In this document: piece after piece, positions 63,989 to 64,000 of the stretch
How the letters are laid out: each line of letters begins with the position of its first letter
How positions within the stretch are numbered: the stretch's first letter is position 1
DNA from: Sthenelais limicola
Lineage: Eukaryota > Annelida > Polychaeta > Phyllodocida > Sigalionidae
Direction of reading: 5' to 3'
DNA length: 64,000 nt
NCBI GenBank assembly: GCA_942159475.1
Contig: OW804094.1
Coordinates: 25,032,366-25,096,365, forward strand
Translations under genes and position numbers: made by a program
The notes under the pieces: generated by a model
The model's database searches: none
Told to the model about the DNA's origin: nothing
Seen by the model: the letters and a program-made list of their open reading frames with translations, nothing else

Positions 63989-64000
63989 AGTTGGTTGAAG

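Overview
The window is animal nuclear DNA, most likely from a marine invertebrate. The evidence is spliced genes with GT..AG introns, dense families of short inverted-repeat elements, satellites, and an intact Ty3/gypsy-type LTR retrotransposon. The species cannot be fixed from sequence alone; a lophotrochozoan- or mollusc-like genome is a guess. There is no sign of bacterial gene organisation.

Two host genes were found by reading splice sites and phases rather than long open frames. (1) A compact two-exon gene on the minus strand (4118 down to 2779) encodes a 92-residue protein of unknown family. It has a TATA-like box and a YY1-like motif over its start codon. (2) Four exons on the plus strand (7973-8024, 9078-9192, 60357-60423, 63221-63316) join in perfect phase into part of a GT14 (Branch / peptide O-xylosyltransferase-like) glycosyltransferase. 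Its earlier and later exons are not seen. Its second visible intron is 51,164 bp long and holds nearly everything else in the window.

That intron is a nest of mobile DNA. A 61-bp satellite (about 34 units) was split by a giant foldback element (21854-44565; terminal motif CCCACCAAGAAA, TA target). The element has outer arms rich in GATATC, inner arms of about 1.8 kb that are exact or nearly exact reverse complements (34080-35866 against 41621-43407), and a 5.75-kb interior. An 11.8-kb LTR retrotransposon (22065-33852; 444-bp LTRs that read as identical; CCGA target duplication) then inserted into the foldback element. It carries gag, a -1-frame pol with AT-hooks at the integrase C-terminus, and a third intact ORF (30556-32877) with two putative C2H2 zinc fingers and a coiled coil. 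This ORF sits where env lies in other elements but does not look like env. The 3' end of a second, nearly identical copy opens the window (1-1679).

The rest of the intron and both flanks hold about 20 copies of a ~235-bp MITE (family A, ends GGGTCAGATTTTCAG), about 16 copies of a ~400-bp MITE (family B, ends GTGATGTGTTTCAGG, each end carrying an AP-1-like TGAGTCA), piggyBac-like TTAA MITEs inserted in a 23-bp minisatellite whose units contain TTAA, and several other foldback elements and minisatellites. Family A and B copies sit within tens of bases of the glycosyltransferase exons.
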